From positions 1-24,026 of the forward strand of contig RKCM01000209.1 in the NCBI GenBank assembly GCA_014858325.1: 24,026 bases of DNA, in the 5' to 3' direction. The translations under genes were made by a program, and so were the position numbers. The stretch is from Oscillospiraceae bacterium. GTDB taxonomy: Bacteria; Bacillota; Clostridia; Oscillospirales; Ruminococcaceae. Below the pieces are notes generated by a model. It worked only from the letters and a program-made list of their open reading frames with translations. It did no database searches and was not told the DNA's origin. Positions 13,394-20,913 of this stretch are shown one piece after another. Position 1 is the stretch's first letter; each line of letters opens with the position of its first letter.

Positions 13394-14740
13394 TTAGCGC
13401 TTGTTGCTCCTGCGCCAGATGTGCATTTTTTCGGCTTCGGCGATGAGCTGCTCCCGGAAATCGGGGTGGGCAACGCTGATGAGGGCCTCGGCCTTCTCCC
13501 AGCTGGTCAGACCCTTGAGGTTGACGCAGCCGTACTCGGTGCACAGGTAGTGGATGTTGGCCCGGGTATCGGTGATGATGCTGCCGTTTTCCAGCGTGGG
13601 GCGGATGCGGCTCTCCAGCTGGCCGGTCTTCTTATTAAAGAAGGTAGAGGACAGGCAGATGAAGCTCTTGCCGCCCTTGGAGAGGTAAGCGCCCAGCACG
13701 AAATCCAGCTGGCCGCCTGCGCCCGAGATGTGCTTGATGCCTGCGCTCTCGGCGTTGACCTGACCAAAGAGGTCGATGTCCACGGCGTTGTTGATGGAGA
13801 TGAAGTTGTCCAGCGCGGAGATGGTGCGGACATCGTTGGTGTAATCCACGGGGGCAGACATGCACTCGGGGTTGTCGTTGAGGTAATCGTACATCTTCTG
13901 GGTACCGGCACCGAAGGCGTAGACCTGACGGCCCTTATCCAGATTTTTGTGTGCGCCGGTGATCTTGCCCGCCTTGGCGATATCCACAAAGGCGTCCACG
14001 TACATCTCGGTGTGCACGCCCAGGTCCTTCAGGTCGCTCTGGGCGATGAGGCTGCCGATGGCGTTGGGCATGCCGCCGATGCCCAGCTGCAGGCAGGCCC
14101 CGTTGGGGATCTGGGGCACCACCAGGTTTGCCACCTTCAGGTCTACCTCAGAGGCCGGGCCCGCTGCGGCCATCTGGCCGATGGGCGGGTTGTCGCCCTC
14201 GATGATGCCGGTGACCTGAGAGATGTGCACACCGTTCTCCATGCCGCCCAGGCACCGGGGCATATTCTGGTTGACCTCCACGATGATGGTCTTGGCCTTC
14301 TCGCACACGGCGCCCAGATGGCTGGCGCTGGGGCCAAAGTTGAAGTAGCCGTGGGCGTCCATGGGGGCTACCTGGAAGACGGCCACATCCAGCGGGTCGG
14401 CGCTCTCACGGTAGTAGCGGGGCAGCTCCGAGTAGCGGATGGGGGAGTAGAACGAATAGCCCTGTGCAATGGCCTTGCGCTCAATGCCGCCCATGTGCCA
14501 GCTGTTCCAGGTGAGGTGGGCAGCCGGGTCGTCGATCTGGAAGATCGCGGGCACCCACATCAGGATGCCGCCGCGGAAGTTGACGCCCTCCAGCTGGGGC
14601 ATCCGCTTGGCCAGGGCCGCATCAAAGGCCACCGGGGTGTTGACGGCCCAGCCGTAATCCACCCAGTTGCCGCTCTGGACGAAGGAGGCCGCCTGCTCGG
14701 CGGACATCTTCTTCTGCGCGTACAGTTCCTTAAAATCCAT
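13394..14740 (-). CDS. but: Butyryl-CoA:acetate CoA-transferase
   Basis: A 448-residue protein of the Cat1/acetyl-CoA hydrolase-transferase family. It performs the last step of butyrate formation, moving CoA from butyryl-CoA to acetate to give butyrate and acetyl-CoA in the cytosol. The start at MDFKELYAQKKMS (14740) matches the usual family length; an ORF extending to 15028 crosses the promoter. The catalytic Glu is probably E245 in LGVHTEMYVDA. Other conserved parts are GGILMWVPAIFQIDDPAAHLTWNSWHMGGIERKA, EVNQNMPRCLGG, a glycine-rich LQLGIGGMPNAIGS, INAVDIDLFGQVNAES-type sequence and GAGGQLDFVLGAYLSKGGKSFI. GAGAGG precedes the ATG by about 10 nt. It lies divergent from coaD and the thl-etfA operon, supporting the butyrate assignment over related propionate or 4-hydroxybutyrate transferases. 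Confidence 0.92.
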   Translation of the reverse strand: MDFKELYAQKKMSAEQAASFVQSGNWVDYGWAVNTPVAFDAALAKRMPQLEGVNFRGGILMWVPAIFQIDDPAAHLTWNSWHMGGIERKAIAQGYSFYSPIRYSELPRYYRESADPLDVAVFQVAPMDAHGYFNFGPSASHLGAVCEKAKTIIVEVNQNMPRCLGGMENGVHISQVTGIIEGDNPPIGQMAAAGPASEVDLKVANLVVPQIPNGACLQLGIGGMPNAIGSLIAQSDLKDLGVHTEMYVDAFVDIAKAGKITGAHKNLDKGRQVYAFGAGTQKMYDYLNDNPECMSAPVDYTNDVRTISALDNFISINNAVDIDLFGQVNAESAGIKHISGAGGQLDFVLGAYLSKGGKSFICLSSTFFNKKTGQLESRIRPTLENGSIITDTRANIHYLCTEYGCVNLKGLTSWEKAEALISVAHPDFREQLIAEAEKMHIWRRSNKR

Positions 14741-14766
14741 TATAAACCATCCTCTCCGATAATTTA

Positions 14767-14800
14767 GTAAGGAATTGTAAACAATTTTGAAATTCCTTAC
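14767..14800. promoter_or_regulatory. Nested palindromes in the but leader
   Basis: A perfect 10-bp inverted repeat (GTAAGGAATT 14767-14776, AATTCCTTAC 14791-14800) encloses part of a second palindrome, AATTGTAAACAATT (14773-14786). It lies 27 nt before the but ATG and about 95 nt downstream of the but promoter, so it could be a DNA operator or an RNA hairpin next to the ribosome site. The core TTGTAAACAA is not a canonical Rex box, although Rex is the obvious redox regulator to consider for this pathway. Confidence 0.55.
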
Positions 14801-14894
14801 AGGGGAACGACTTTTTGCCAAATCTTTACCAAATGGTTCCGATTTGGACACACGGTTTTCACAGATACGGAGTATCCTGTAACCATACAAATTA

Positions 14895-14923
14895 GTTATA
14901 ACATTAACGAAAGAAGGATTCAA
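14895..14923 (-). promoter_or_regulatory. Promoter for but
   Basis: On the minus strand, TTGAAT (14918-14923), a 17-nt spacer and TATAAC (14895-14900), with TG one base upstream of the -10. The predicted start near 14888 gives a leader of about 148 nt. The first bases form an ACAGATAC/GTATC-TGT hairpin (14861-14880). Confidence 0.6.
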
Positions 14924-15028
14924 TAGCAAAACGCGAAATATCCCAGCCGCTTGGCAAAATGTACAAAATTCGGTGGGATACATGCAAATAGTTTGGTGTG
15001 AGGAGAACAAAATCTTTTGAAAAAACAC

Positions 15029-15057
15029 TTGCTAAAAATTTGACGATATGGTTTACT
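15029..15057 (+). promoter_or_regulatory. Candidate promoter for coaD
   Basis: TTGCTA (15029-15034), 17 nt, TTTACT (15052-15057): four of six matches in each box. A TTGACG at 15040-15045 is the best -35 in the area but has no -10 at correct spacing. The rest of the 434-bp but-coaD gap (14741-15174) holds only the but promoter and palindromes listed. Confidence 0.4.
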
Positions 15058-15174
15058 TATAGCAGAGCAGGGGTCTGCCCGAGCAGTGCGCCCAAGATTG
15101 ACTAAAAATTAACGATACACCGCTCCGGCTGCTGCTCCAAACGATTCCGAACACTCTGGAAAGTAGAGAACACC

Positions 15175-15666
15175 ATGGCAACAGCGATTTATCCCGGCTC
15201 CTTCGACCCCGTCACCCGGGGCCATCTCGATATCATCAAGCGCGCCGCCAAGATCAACGACAAGCTCATCGTGGCCGTGCTCATCAACAGCGCCAAGAAC
15301 CCGCTGTTCACCGTAGAAGAGCGGGTGGCCCTTTTGCAGGAGTGCTGCAAGGACATCCCCAACGTGACGGTGGAAGGCTTTGACGGGCTGACCGTGGAGT
15401 TTGCCAAAAAGCGCCACGCCTCGGTGATGGTGCGGGGCCTGCGGGCGGTGACGGATTTTGAAAACGAGATCCAGCTGGCCCAAACCAACCACGCCCTGAT
15501 GCCCGGCATCGAAACGATGTTTTTGGCCACCAGCATCAAGTGGAGCTACCTCTCGTCCACCATCGTGAAAGAGGCGGCCCGCTACCACAGCAACATCTCC
15601 AAGTTCGTCACCCCCAATGTGGAGCAGGCCATCCACCAGAAGATGGCCGAAGGGCGGACGTTCTGA
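15175..15666 (+). CDS. coaD: Phosphopantetheine adenylyltransferase
   Basis: A 163-residue enzyme of normal family length. It transfers AMP from ATP to 4'-phosphopantetheine, the penultimate step of coenzyme A synthesis. The nucleotidyltransferase T/HxGH motif is TRGH (residues 14-17) in YPGSFDPVTRGHLDII. The conserved MVRGLRAVTDFENEIQLA (about 84-101) and the ATP-phosphate-binding ATSIKWSYLSSTIVKE (near 120-135) are present. The ribosome site is weak (GGAAAG/AGAGAA). Placement directly before the CoA-thioester-based butyrate operon is suggestive, but coaD is a housekeeping gene. There is no clear terminator between it and thl (a GCGCCCC/GGGACGC hairpin near 15697 lacks a T-tract), so read-through into thl is possible. 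Confidence 0.95.
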   Translation: MATAIYPGSFDPVTRGHLDIIKRAAKINDKLIVAVLINSAKNPLFTVEERVALLQECCKDIPNVTVEGFDGLTVEFAKKRHASVMVRGLRAVTDFENEIQLAQTNHALMPGIETMFLATSIKWSYLSSTIVKEAARYHSNISKFVTPNVEQAIHQKMAEGRTF

Positions 15667-15780
15667 TACCTATTTATTATTATATCCGCACCCATGCGCC
15701 CCATCCGGGACGCTGGAAATAAAAAAGGTTTACTGAAGAAACTGAAGAAGAAACAGTAACACGATCAGGAGGCTTTTGAC

Positions 15781-16998
15781 ATGAAGAAAGTTGTTATCGC
15801 ATCTGCTTGCCGTACCGCCATTGGTAAGTTCGGCGGCACTCTGGCCAACGTCCCCGCTGCTGAGCTGGGTTCCATCGTCATCAAGGAGGCACTGAACCGT
15901 GCCCACGTCGCCCCGGAGCAGGTCGATCACGTTTATATGGGCTGCGTTATCCAGGCCGGTCTGGGCCAGAACGTGGCTCGTCAGGCTTCCCTGAAGGCTG
16001 GCCTGCCCATCGAGACCCCCGCTGTCACCGTCAACGTGGTCTGCGGCTCCGGCCTGAACTGCGTCAACATGGCTGCCCAGATGATCGAGGCCGGTGATGC
16101 CGACATCGTCGTGGCAGGCGGCATGGAGAACATGGACATGGCTCCCTTTGCCATGATGAAGGGCCGCTACGGCTACCGCATGGGCGCACCCATGGGCAAG
16201 AGCGAGCTGGTGGACACCATGGTCAACGATGCTCTGTGGGATGCCACCGGCTTCAACAAGCACATGGGCATGACCGCTGAGAACGTCTGCACCAACGAGA
16301 CCTACCAGAAGAAGTACGGCTACAGCCCCATCACCCGCGAGATGCTGGATGAGTTCTCCTACAACAGCCAGGTCAAGGCCGACAAGGCCATCAAGGACGG
16401 CGCATTCAAGGACGAGATCGTCCCCGTCGTCATCAAGGGCAAGAAGGGCGACACCGTGTTTGATACCGATGAAGGCCCCCGTCTGACCCCCGTGGAGAAG
16501 CTGGCTACCCTGAAGCCCGCTTTCACCAAGGACGGCATCGTCACCGCAGGCAACTCCTCCGCCATCAACGACGGCGCAGCTGCTCTGGTGGTCATGAGCG
16601 AGGAGAAGGCCAAGGAGCTGGGCGTTGAGCCTCTGGCTACCTGGGTCGCCGGCGCTCTGGCAGGCGTGGAGCCCGAGGTCATGGGCCTTGGCCCCATCGC
16701 AGCCACCAAGAAGGTGATGAAGAAGACCGGCCTGACCGTGGCCGATATGGACCTGATCGAGGCCAACGAGGCATTTGCTGCTCAGTCTGTGGCTGTCAGC
16801 CAGGCTCTGCACTTCGATATGAGCAAGGTGAACGTCAACGGCGGCGCCATCGCTCTGGGCCACCCGGTGGGCGCTTCCGGCGCTCGTATCCTGGTCACCC
16901 TGCTGTACGCCATGAAGCACCGCGGCGCAAAGAAGGGCCTGGCTACCCTGTGCATCGGCGGCGGCATGGGCTGCGCTACCGTGGTGGAGATGGACTAA
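15781..16998 (+). CDS. thl: Acetyl-CoA acetyltransferase (thiolase)
   Basis: A 405-residue biosynthetic thiolase condensing two acetyl-CoA to acetoacetyl-CoA, the first committed step to butyrate. Catalytic residues are visible: C88 in NVVCGSGL (nucleophile), H361 in GGAIALGHPVGASGAR and C391 in LCIGGGMGC. Length is usual for the family. AGGAGG lies 8 nt before the ATG. Codon choice is strongly biased compared with neighbours at 3-13 kb (many GCT, CGT, GGC and AAG), as expected for an abundant enzyme. I found no convincing promoter in the 114-bp gap after coaD; A/T-rich TTATTATTATAT at about 15674-15685 has no fitting -35. First gene of the thl-crt-hbd-bcd-etfB-etfA cluster. Confidence 0.95.
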   Translation: MKKVVIASACRTAIGKFGGTLANVPAAELGSIVIKEALNRAHVAPEQVDHVYMGCVIQAGLGQNVARQASLKAGLPIETPAVTVNVVCGSGLNCVNMAAQMIEAGDADIVVAGGMENMDMAPFAMMKGRYGYRMGAPMGKSELVDTMVNDALWDATGFNKHMGMTAENVCTNETYQKKYGYSPITREMLDEFSYNSQVKADKAIKDGAFKDEIVPVVIKGKKGDTVFDTDEGPRLTPVEKLATLKPAFTKDGIVTAGNSSAINDGAAALVVMSEEKAKELGVEPLATWVAGALAGVEPEVMGLGPIAATKKVMKKTGLTVADMDLIEANEAFAAQSVAVSQALHFDMSKVNVNGGAIALGHPVGASGARILVTLLYAMKHRGAKKGLATLCIGGGMGCATVVEMD

Positions 16999-17034
16999 GT
17001 CCCATCCACGGAGACACCAAGTAAAATGGACAGA

Positions 17035-17072
17035 CCCGGGCAGGGGAGGGACTCCTGCCCGGGGGCTGTTTT
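17035..17072 (+). terminator. Intra-operon hairpin between thl and crt
   Basis: A perfect 10-bp GC-rich stem (CCCGGGCAGG 17035-17044 with CCTGCCCGGG 17054-17063), 9-nt loop, then GGCTGTTTT. The T-tract is short (four), so partial termination or mRNA end protection is more likely than full stop. It would lower crt and downstream expression relative to thl. Confidence 0.6.
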
Positions 17073-17095
17073 GGAAATGAATGGAGGTTTTCACA

Positions 17096-17881
17096 ATGGC
17101 ATTTGTAAAAACCGAGGTGCAGGGTGCTGTCGAGGTCATCACCATCGACCGTCCCAAGGCGCTGAACGCGCTGAACCCCGAAGTTCTGGCAGACCTGAAG
17201 GCCGCTTTTGAGGCCGTGGATCAGGACGCCATCCGCTGCATCGTCCTCACGGGCGAGGGCGACAAGAGCTTCGTGGCCGGTGCCGACATCGGCTCCATGA
17301 GCACCATGACCAAGGCCGAGGGCGAGGCTTTCGGCAAGCTGGGCAACGACGTCTTCCTCATGATCGAGAGCTTCCCCATCCCCGTCATCGCAGCCGTCAA
17401 CGGCTTTGCGCTGGGCGGCGGCAATGAGCTGGCCATGAGCTGCGACATCCGCATCTGCTCCGACAACGCCGTCTTCGGCCAGCCGGAAGTGGGCCTGGGC
17501 ATCACCCCGGGCTTTGGCGGCACCCAGCGTCTGGCCCGCCTGGTGGGCATGGGCATGGCAAAGCAGCTGGTCTACTCGGCCCTGAACATCAAGGCCGACG
17601 AGGCGCTGCGCATCGGTCTGGTCAACGCGGTGTATCCGCAGGCCGAGCTGATGGAGAACGTGCTCAAGCTGGCAGGCAAGATCGCCAAGAACGCCCCCAT
17701 CGCCGTGCGCCACTGCAAGAAGGCCATCAACGGCGGCATCAGCCTCCCCATCGAGAAGGCTGTGGAAGTCGAGGAGAAGCTGTTCGGCGATTGCTTCGAG
17801 ACCCACGACCAGAAAGAGGGCATGGCCTGCTTCCTGAGCCGCGAGAAACCGAAGCCCAAGGCTGTGTTCACCAACAACTGA
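17096..17881 (+). CDS. crt: 3-hydroxybutyryl-CoA dehydratase (crotonase)
   Basis: A 261-residue enoyl-CoA hydratase/isomerase family enzyme that dehydrates 3-hydroxybutyryl-CoA to crotonyl-CoA. The two catalytic glutamates are E111 (in FALGGGNELAMSCDIR) and E131 (in FGQPEVGLGITPGFGGTQRL), 20 residues apart as in rat crotonase. The oxyanion-hole segment GEGDKSFVAGADI is near residues 55-67. The ATG at 17096 has TGGAGG 8 nt upstream; an in-frame ATG at 17081 overlaps that site and is rejected. It lies 97 bp after thl and 33 bp before hbd. Confidence 0.95.
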   Translation: MAFVKTEVQGAVEVITIDRPKALNALNPEVLADLKAAFEAVDQDAIRCIVLTGEGDKSFVAGADIGSMSTMTKAEGEAFGKLGNDVFLMIESFPIPVIAAVNGFALGGGNELAMSCDIRICSDNAVFGQPEVGLGITPGFGGTQRLARLVGMGMAKQLVYSALNIKADEALRIGLVNAVYPQAELMENVLKLAGKIAKNAPIAVRHCKKAINGGISLPIEKAVEVEEKLFGDCFETHDQKEGMACFLSREKPKPKAVFTNN

Positions 17882-17914
17882 TGATTTGAGATTGATAATA
17901 AGGAGAGATATCCT

Positions 17915-18784
17915 ATGAAGATCGGTGTTATCGGCGCTGGCACTATGGGCCAGGGCATCGCAAAGGCATTTGCACAGGCAGGCAATACCGTGGCTCTGTG
18001 CGACATCAAGCAGGAGTGGGCCGAGAATGGTCTGGCAAAGATCAAGAAGGGCTACGACAAGCTGGTGGCCAAGGGCAAGATGACCCAGGAGAAGGTGGAC
18101 GCCATCGTTGCCGCCATCACCCCGGGCCTGAAGGAAAACCTCTGCGCAGACTGCGACCTGGTGGTCGAGGCTGCCTTTGAGGATATGAAGGTCAAGCAGA
18201 CCACCTTCGGCGAGCTGGACAAGATCTGCAAGCCCGAGTGCATCTTTGCCTCCAACACTTCCTCCCTGTCCATCACCGAGATCGGCAAGGGCCTGAGCCG
18301 CCCCATGGTGGGTATGCACTTCTTCAACCCCGCCGACCGCATGAAGCTGATCGAGGTCATCGCAGGCGTCAACACCCCCGCTGAGACCGTCGAGAAGATC
18401 AAGGAGATCGCAGTGGCCATCGGCAAGAGCCCGGTGCAGGTCAACGAGGCCGCAGGCTTCGTCGTCAACCGCATCCTGATCCCCATGATCAATGAGGCCG
18501 CCTTCATCAAGATGGAGGGCGTGTCCAACATCGCCGGCATCGACACCGCCATGAAGCTGGGCGCCAACCACCCCATGGGCCCCCTGGAGCTGGGCGATTT
18601 CATCGGCCTGGACATCTGCCTGGCCATCATGGACGTGCTGTACAAGGAGACCGGCGACAGCAAGTACCGTGCCTGCCCGCTGATCCGCAAGATGGTGCGC
18701 GGCGGCAACCTGGGCTGCAAGAGCGGCAAGGGCTTCTATGTTTACAACGCAGACCGCACCAAGACCCCTGTGGATGAGCTGTAA
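17915..18784 (+). CDS. hbd: 3-hydroxybutyryl-CoA dehydrogenase
   Basis: A 289-residue enzyme reducing acetoacetyl-CoA to 3-hydroxybutyryl-CoA. The N-terminal Rossmann motif GAGTMG is at residues 7-12 (IGVIGAGTMGQGIA). The catalytic pair is H135 in MHFFNPADRM and E147 in LIEVI. FVVNRILIPMINEA and HPMGPLELGDFIGLD mark the C-terminal dimerisation and substrate domain. Cofactor preference (NADH or NADPH) cannot be fixed by eye. AAGGAGAG precedes the ATG. Gene order thl-crt-hbd-bcd-etfB-etfA is as in other gut butyrate producers. Confidence 0.95.
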   Translation: MKIGVIGAGTMGQGIAKAFAQAGNTVALCDIKQEWAENGLAKIKKGYDKLVAKGKMTQEKVDAIVAAITPGLKENLCADCDLVVEAAFEDMKVKQTTFGELDKICKPECIFASNTSSLSITEIGKGLSRPMVGMHFFNPADRMKLIEVIAGVNTPAETVEKIKEIAVAIGKSPVQVNEAAGFVVNRILIPMINEAAFIKMEGVSNIAGIDTAMKLGANHPMGPLELGDFIGLDICLAIMDVLYKETGDSKYRACPLIRKMVRGGNLGCKSGKGFYVYNADRTKTPVDEL

Positions 18785-18810
18785 GCAGGTAATTAGGGAA
18801 ACATTTCTCT

Positions 18811-18840
18811 CGGCTGTACGTCAAAAATACGGCCGGGAGG
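18811..18840 (+). other. Hairpin in the hbd-bcd intergenic gap
   Basis: A roughly 12-bp imperfect stem with G-T wobbles (CTCTCGGCTGTA against TACGGCCGGGAG) with a short A-rich loop and no T-tract. This is the longest gap between hbd and etfA (126 bp). It may shape mRNA processing between the first three and last three genes. Confidence 0.4.
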
Positions 18841-18910
18841 AATTTGTTTGCAACGGCTAACCCGTTTTGGGCTGGCCGGAACTATCACATTCCGTTAGGA
18901 GGATATAGCG

Positions 18911-20080
18911 ATGGATTTTACTCTGTCCAAGCAGCAGCAGATGGTGCAGAAAATGTACCGCGAGTTTGCTGAGAACGAAGTCAAGCCCCTGGCCAAGAAG
19001 GTCGATGCGGAGGAGTACTTCCCCGAGGAGACCGTCAAGAAGATGGCAAAGCTGGGCATGATGGGCATTTACTTCCCCACTTCCGTTGGCGGTGCAGGCG
19101 GCGACGTGCTGTCCTACGTCATGGCTGTGGAGGAGCTGAGCAAGGTGTGCGGCACCACCGGTGTCATCGTCTCTGCTCACACCAGCCTGTGCGCTGCCCC
19201 CATCTTTGAGAACGGCACCCCCGAGCAGAAGGCAAAGTACCTGCCCAAGCTCTGCAGCGGCGAGTGGCTGGGCGCTTTCGGCCTGACCGAGCCGGGCGCC
19301 GGCACCGACGCACAGGGCCAGCAGACCACTGCCACCGAGGATGGTGACTACTGGGTGCTGAACGGCTCCAAGATCTTCATCACCAACGCCGGTTTCGCCG
19401 ATGTCTTCGTCGTCATCGCCGTCACCGATAAGGTGCTGGACAAGAAGGGCCGTCCCACCAAGCTCTGCTCCGCCTTCATCGTGGAGCGCACCGACCCCGG
19501 CTTCTCCGTCGGCAAGGCCGAGGATAAGATGGGCATCCGTGGTTCTTCCACCTGCGAGCTGATCTTTGAGGACTGCCGCATCCCGAAGGACCGTATGCTG
19601 GGCGTGCGCGGCAAGGGCTTCCAGCTGGCCATGAAGACCCTGGACGGCGGCCGTATCGGCATCGCTTCCCAGGCTCTGGGCATCGCTGAGGGCGCACTGG
19701 ACGAGACCGTTGCCTACGTCAAGGAGCGCAAGCAGTTTGGCCGCAGCATCGCACAGTTCCAGAACACCCAGTTCGAGCTGGCCGAGATGAAGGCCCGCGT
19801 GGACGCTGCCAAGTACCTCGTCTATGCCGCTGCTCAGAAGAAGCAGGAGGCCATGGACGGTGCAAAGGTCCGTTACAGCGTGGAGGCTGCCGAGGCAAAG
19901 CTGGTGGCTGCCCGCACGGCCAGCGACGTGACCCGCCGCTGCCTGCAGCTGTTCGGTGGTTACGGCTACACCCGTGATTACCCCATCGAGCGCATGATGC
20001 GCGATGCCAAGATCACTGAGATCTACGAGGGCACCAGCGAAGTGCAGATGATGGTCATTTCCGGCGCTCTGCTGAAGTAA
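18911..20080 (+). CDS. bcd: Butyryl-CoA dehydrogenase
   Basis: A 389-residue acyl-CoA dehydrogenase reducing crotonyl-CoA to butyryl-CoA with FAD. The catalytic base is E373 in ITEIYEGTSEVQ. Also visible are the FAD/substrate motif GAFGLTEPGAGTDA (about 120-133), the WVLNGSKIFITNA block, KMGIRGSSTCELIFEDCRIP and the C-terminal QLFGGYGYTRDYPIERMMRDAKI. AGGAGG lies about 8 nt before the ATG. It is followed after 17 bp by etfB. Known: in clostridial butyrate producers Bcd with EtfAB bifurcates electrons from NADH to crotonyl-CoA and ferredoxin; the gene arrangement supports that here, though bifurcation is not directly readable from Bcd. Confidence 0.95.
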   Translation: MDFTLSKQQQMVQKMYREFAENEVKPLAKKVDAEEYFPEETVKKMAKLGMMGIYFPTSVGGAGGDVLSYVMAVEELSKVCGTTGVIVSAHTSLCAAPIFENGTPEQKAKYLPKLCSGEWLGAFGLTEPGAGTDAQGQQTTATEDGDYWVLNGSKIFITNAGFADVFVVIAVTDKVLDKKGRPTKLCSAFIVERTDPGFSVGKAEDKMGIRGSSTCELIFEDCRIPKDRMLGVRGKGFQLAMKTLDGGRIGIASQALGIAEGALDETVAYVKERKQFGRSIAQFQNTQFELAEMKARVDAAKYLVYAAAQKKQEAMDGAKVRYSVEAAEAKLVAARTASDVTRRCLQLFGGYGYTRDYPIERMMRDAKITEIYEGTSEVQMMVISGALLK

Positions 20081-20097
20081 GGGAGGCAAGATTTACA

Positions 20098-20892
20098 ATG
20101 AAAGCAATTGTTTGTGTAAAGCAGGTTCCTGATACCTCCGGTAAGGTTGCAGTCAAGGCGGACGGTACGATGGACCGTGCCTCCATGGCAACCATTACCA
20201 ACCCCGATGACCTGAACGCTCTGGAGGCTGCCCTGCAGCTGAAGGACGCCACCGGCTGCGAAGTCGTGGTCGTTACCATGGGTCCCCCGCCGGCCGAGGG
20301 CATGCTGCGTGAGCTGCTGGCCCGCGGTGCCGATAAGGCTGTCCTGGTCTCCGGCCGTGAGTTCGGCGGCTCCGATACCTTCGCCACCAGCCAGATCCTG
20401 GCCGCTGCCATCAACAAGATCGGCGTTGGCCCCGAGGACGTGGTCTTCTGCGGCCGTCAGGCCATCGATGGCGACACCGCACAGGTCGGCCCTCAGATCG
20501 CTGAGAAGCTGCACCTGCCCCAGGTGACCTACGCTGCCGACATTAAGAAGGAGGGCAACGCCCTCACCGTCAAGCGGATGCTGGAGGACGGCTACATGAT
20601 GATCAAGGTGCAGACCCCCTGCCTGATCACCTGCATCAAGGAGCTGAACGAGCCCCGCTACATGAATGTGCCCGACATTTTCACCTGCTACGACAAGCCG
20701 ATGGAAGTGTTTGATTACAACACCCTGAAGGATGACCCGCTGATCGAGGTTGATACCATCGGCCTGAAGGGCTCCCCGACGAACGTGTTCAAGTCCTTCA
20801 CTCCTCCGCAGAAGGGCGCAGGCACCATGCTGACTGGCGACGATGTGGCCGCACAGCTGGCTGGCATCCTGGCCAAGAAGCACCTGATCTGA
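20098..20892 (+). CDS. etfB: Electron transfer flavoprotein, beta subunit
   Basis: A 264-residue EtfB. It begins MKAIVCVKQVPDTSGKVAV, typical of the family, with NPDDLNALEAALQLKD and the signature VVFCGRQAIDGDTAQVGPQIAE (about 115-136), including D124/D126. With EtfA it carries FAD and passes electrons to Bcd. In bifurcating Etf the beta-subunit FAD is the NADH-linked splitting site. GGGAGG precedes the ATG. It is 17 bp after bcd and 21 bp before etfA. Confidence 0.95.
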   Translation: MKAIVCVKQVPDTSGKVAVKADGTMDRASMATITNPDDLNALEAALQLKDATGCEVVVVTMGPPPAEGMLRELLARGADKAVLVSGREFGGSDTFATSQILAAAINKIGVGPEDVVFCGRQAIDGDTAQVGPQIAEKLHLPQVTYAADIKKEGNALTVKRMLEDGYMMIKVQTPCLITCIKELNEPRYMNVPDIFTCYDKPMEVFDYNTLKDDPLIEVDTIGLKGSPTNVFKSFTPPQKGAGTMLTGDDVAAQLAGILAKKHLI

Positions 20893-20913
20893 TGAAAGGA
20901 GCAAAGGATTACA

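Noticed and set aside
12161..14767. An 868-codon open frame on the plus strand opposite the AI-2E gene and but.
   Set aside because: It is an antisense shadow of two clear genes in GC-rich DNA. Its translation is rich in Asp, His, Gly and Gln with no family pattern.
14767..14800. The palindrome considered as a canonical Rex operator.
   Set aside because: The clostridial Rex pattern TTGTTAA-N4-TTAACAA is not matched; only a TTGT...ACAA core is present, so the regulator is left open.
14741..15028. An N-terminal extension of but up to 15028.
   Set aside because: The extension crosses the but promoter and palindromes, has no family similarity, and the start at 14740 gives the usual length.
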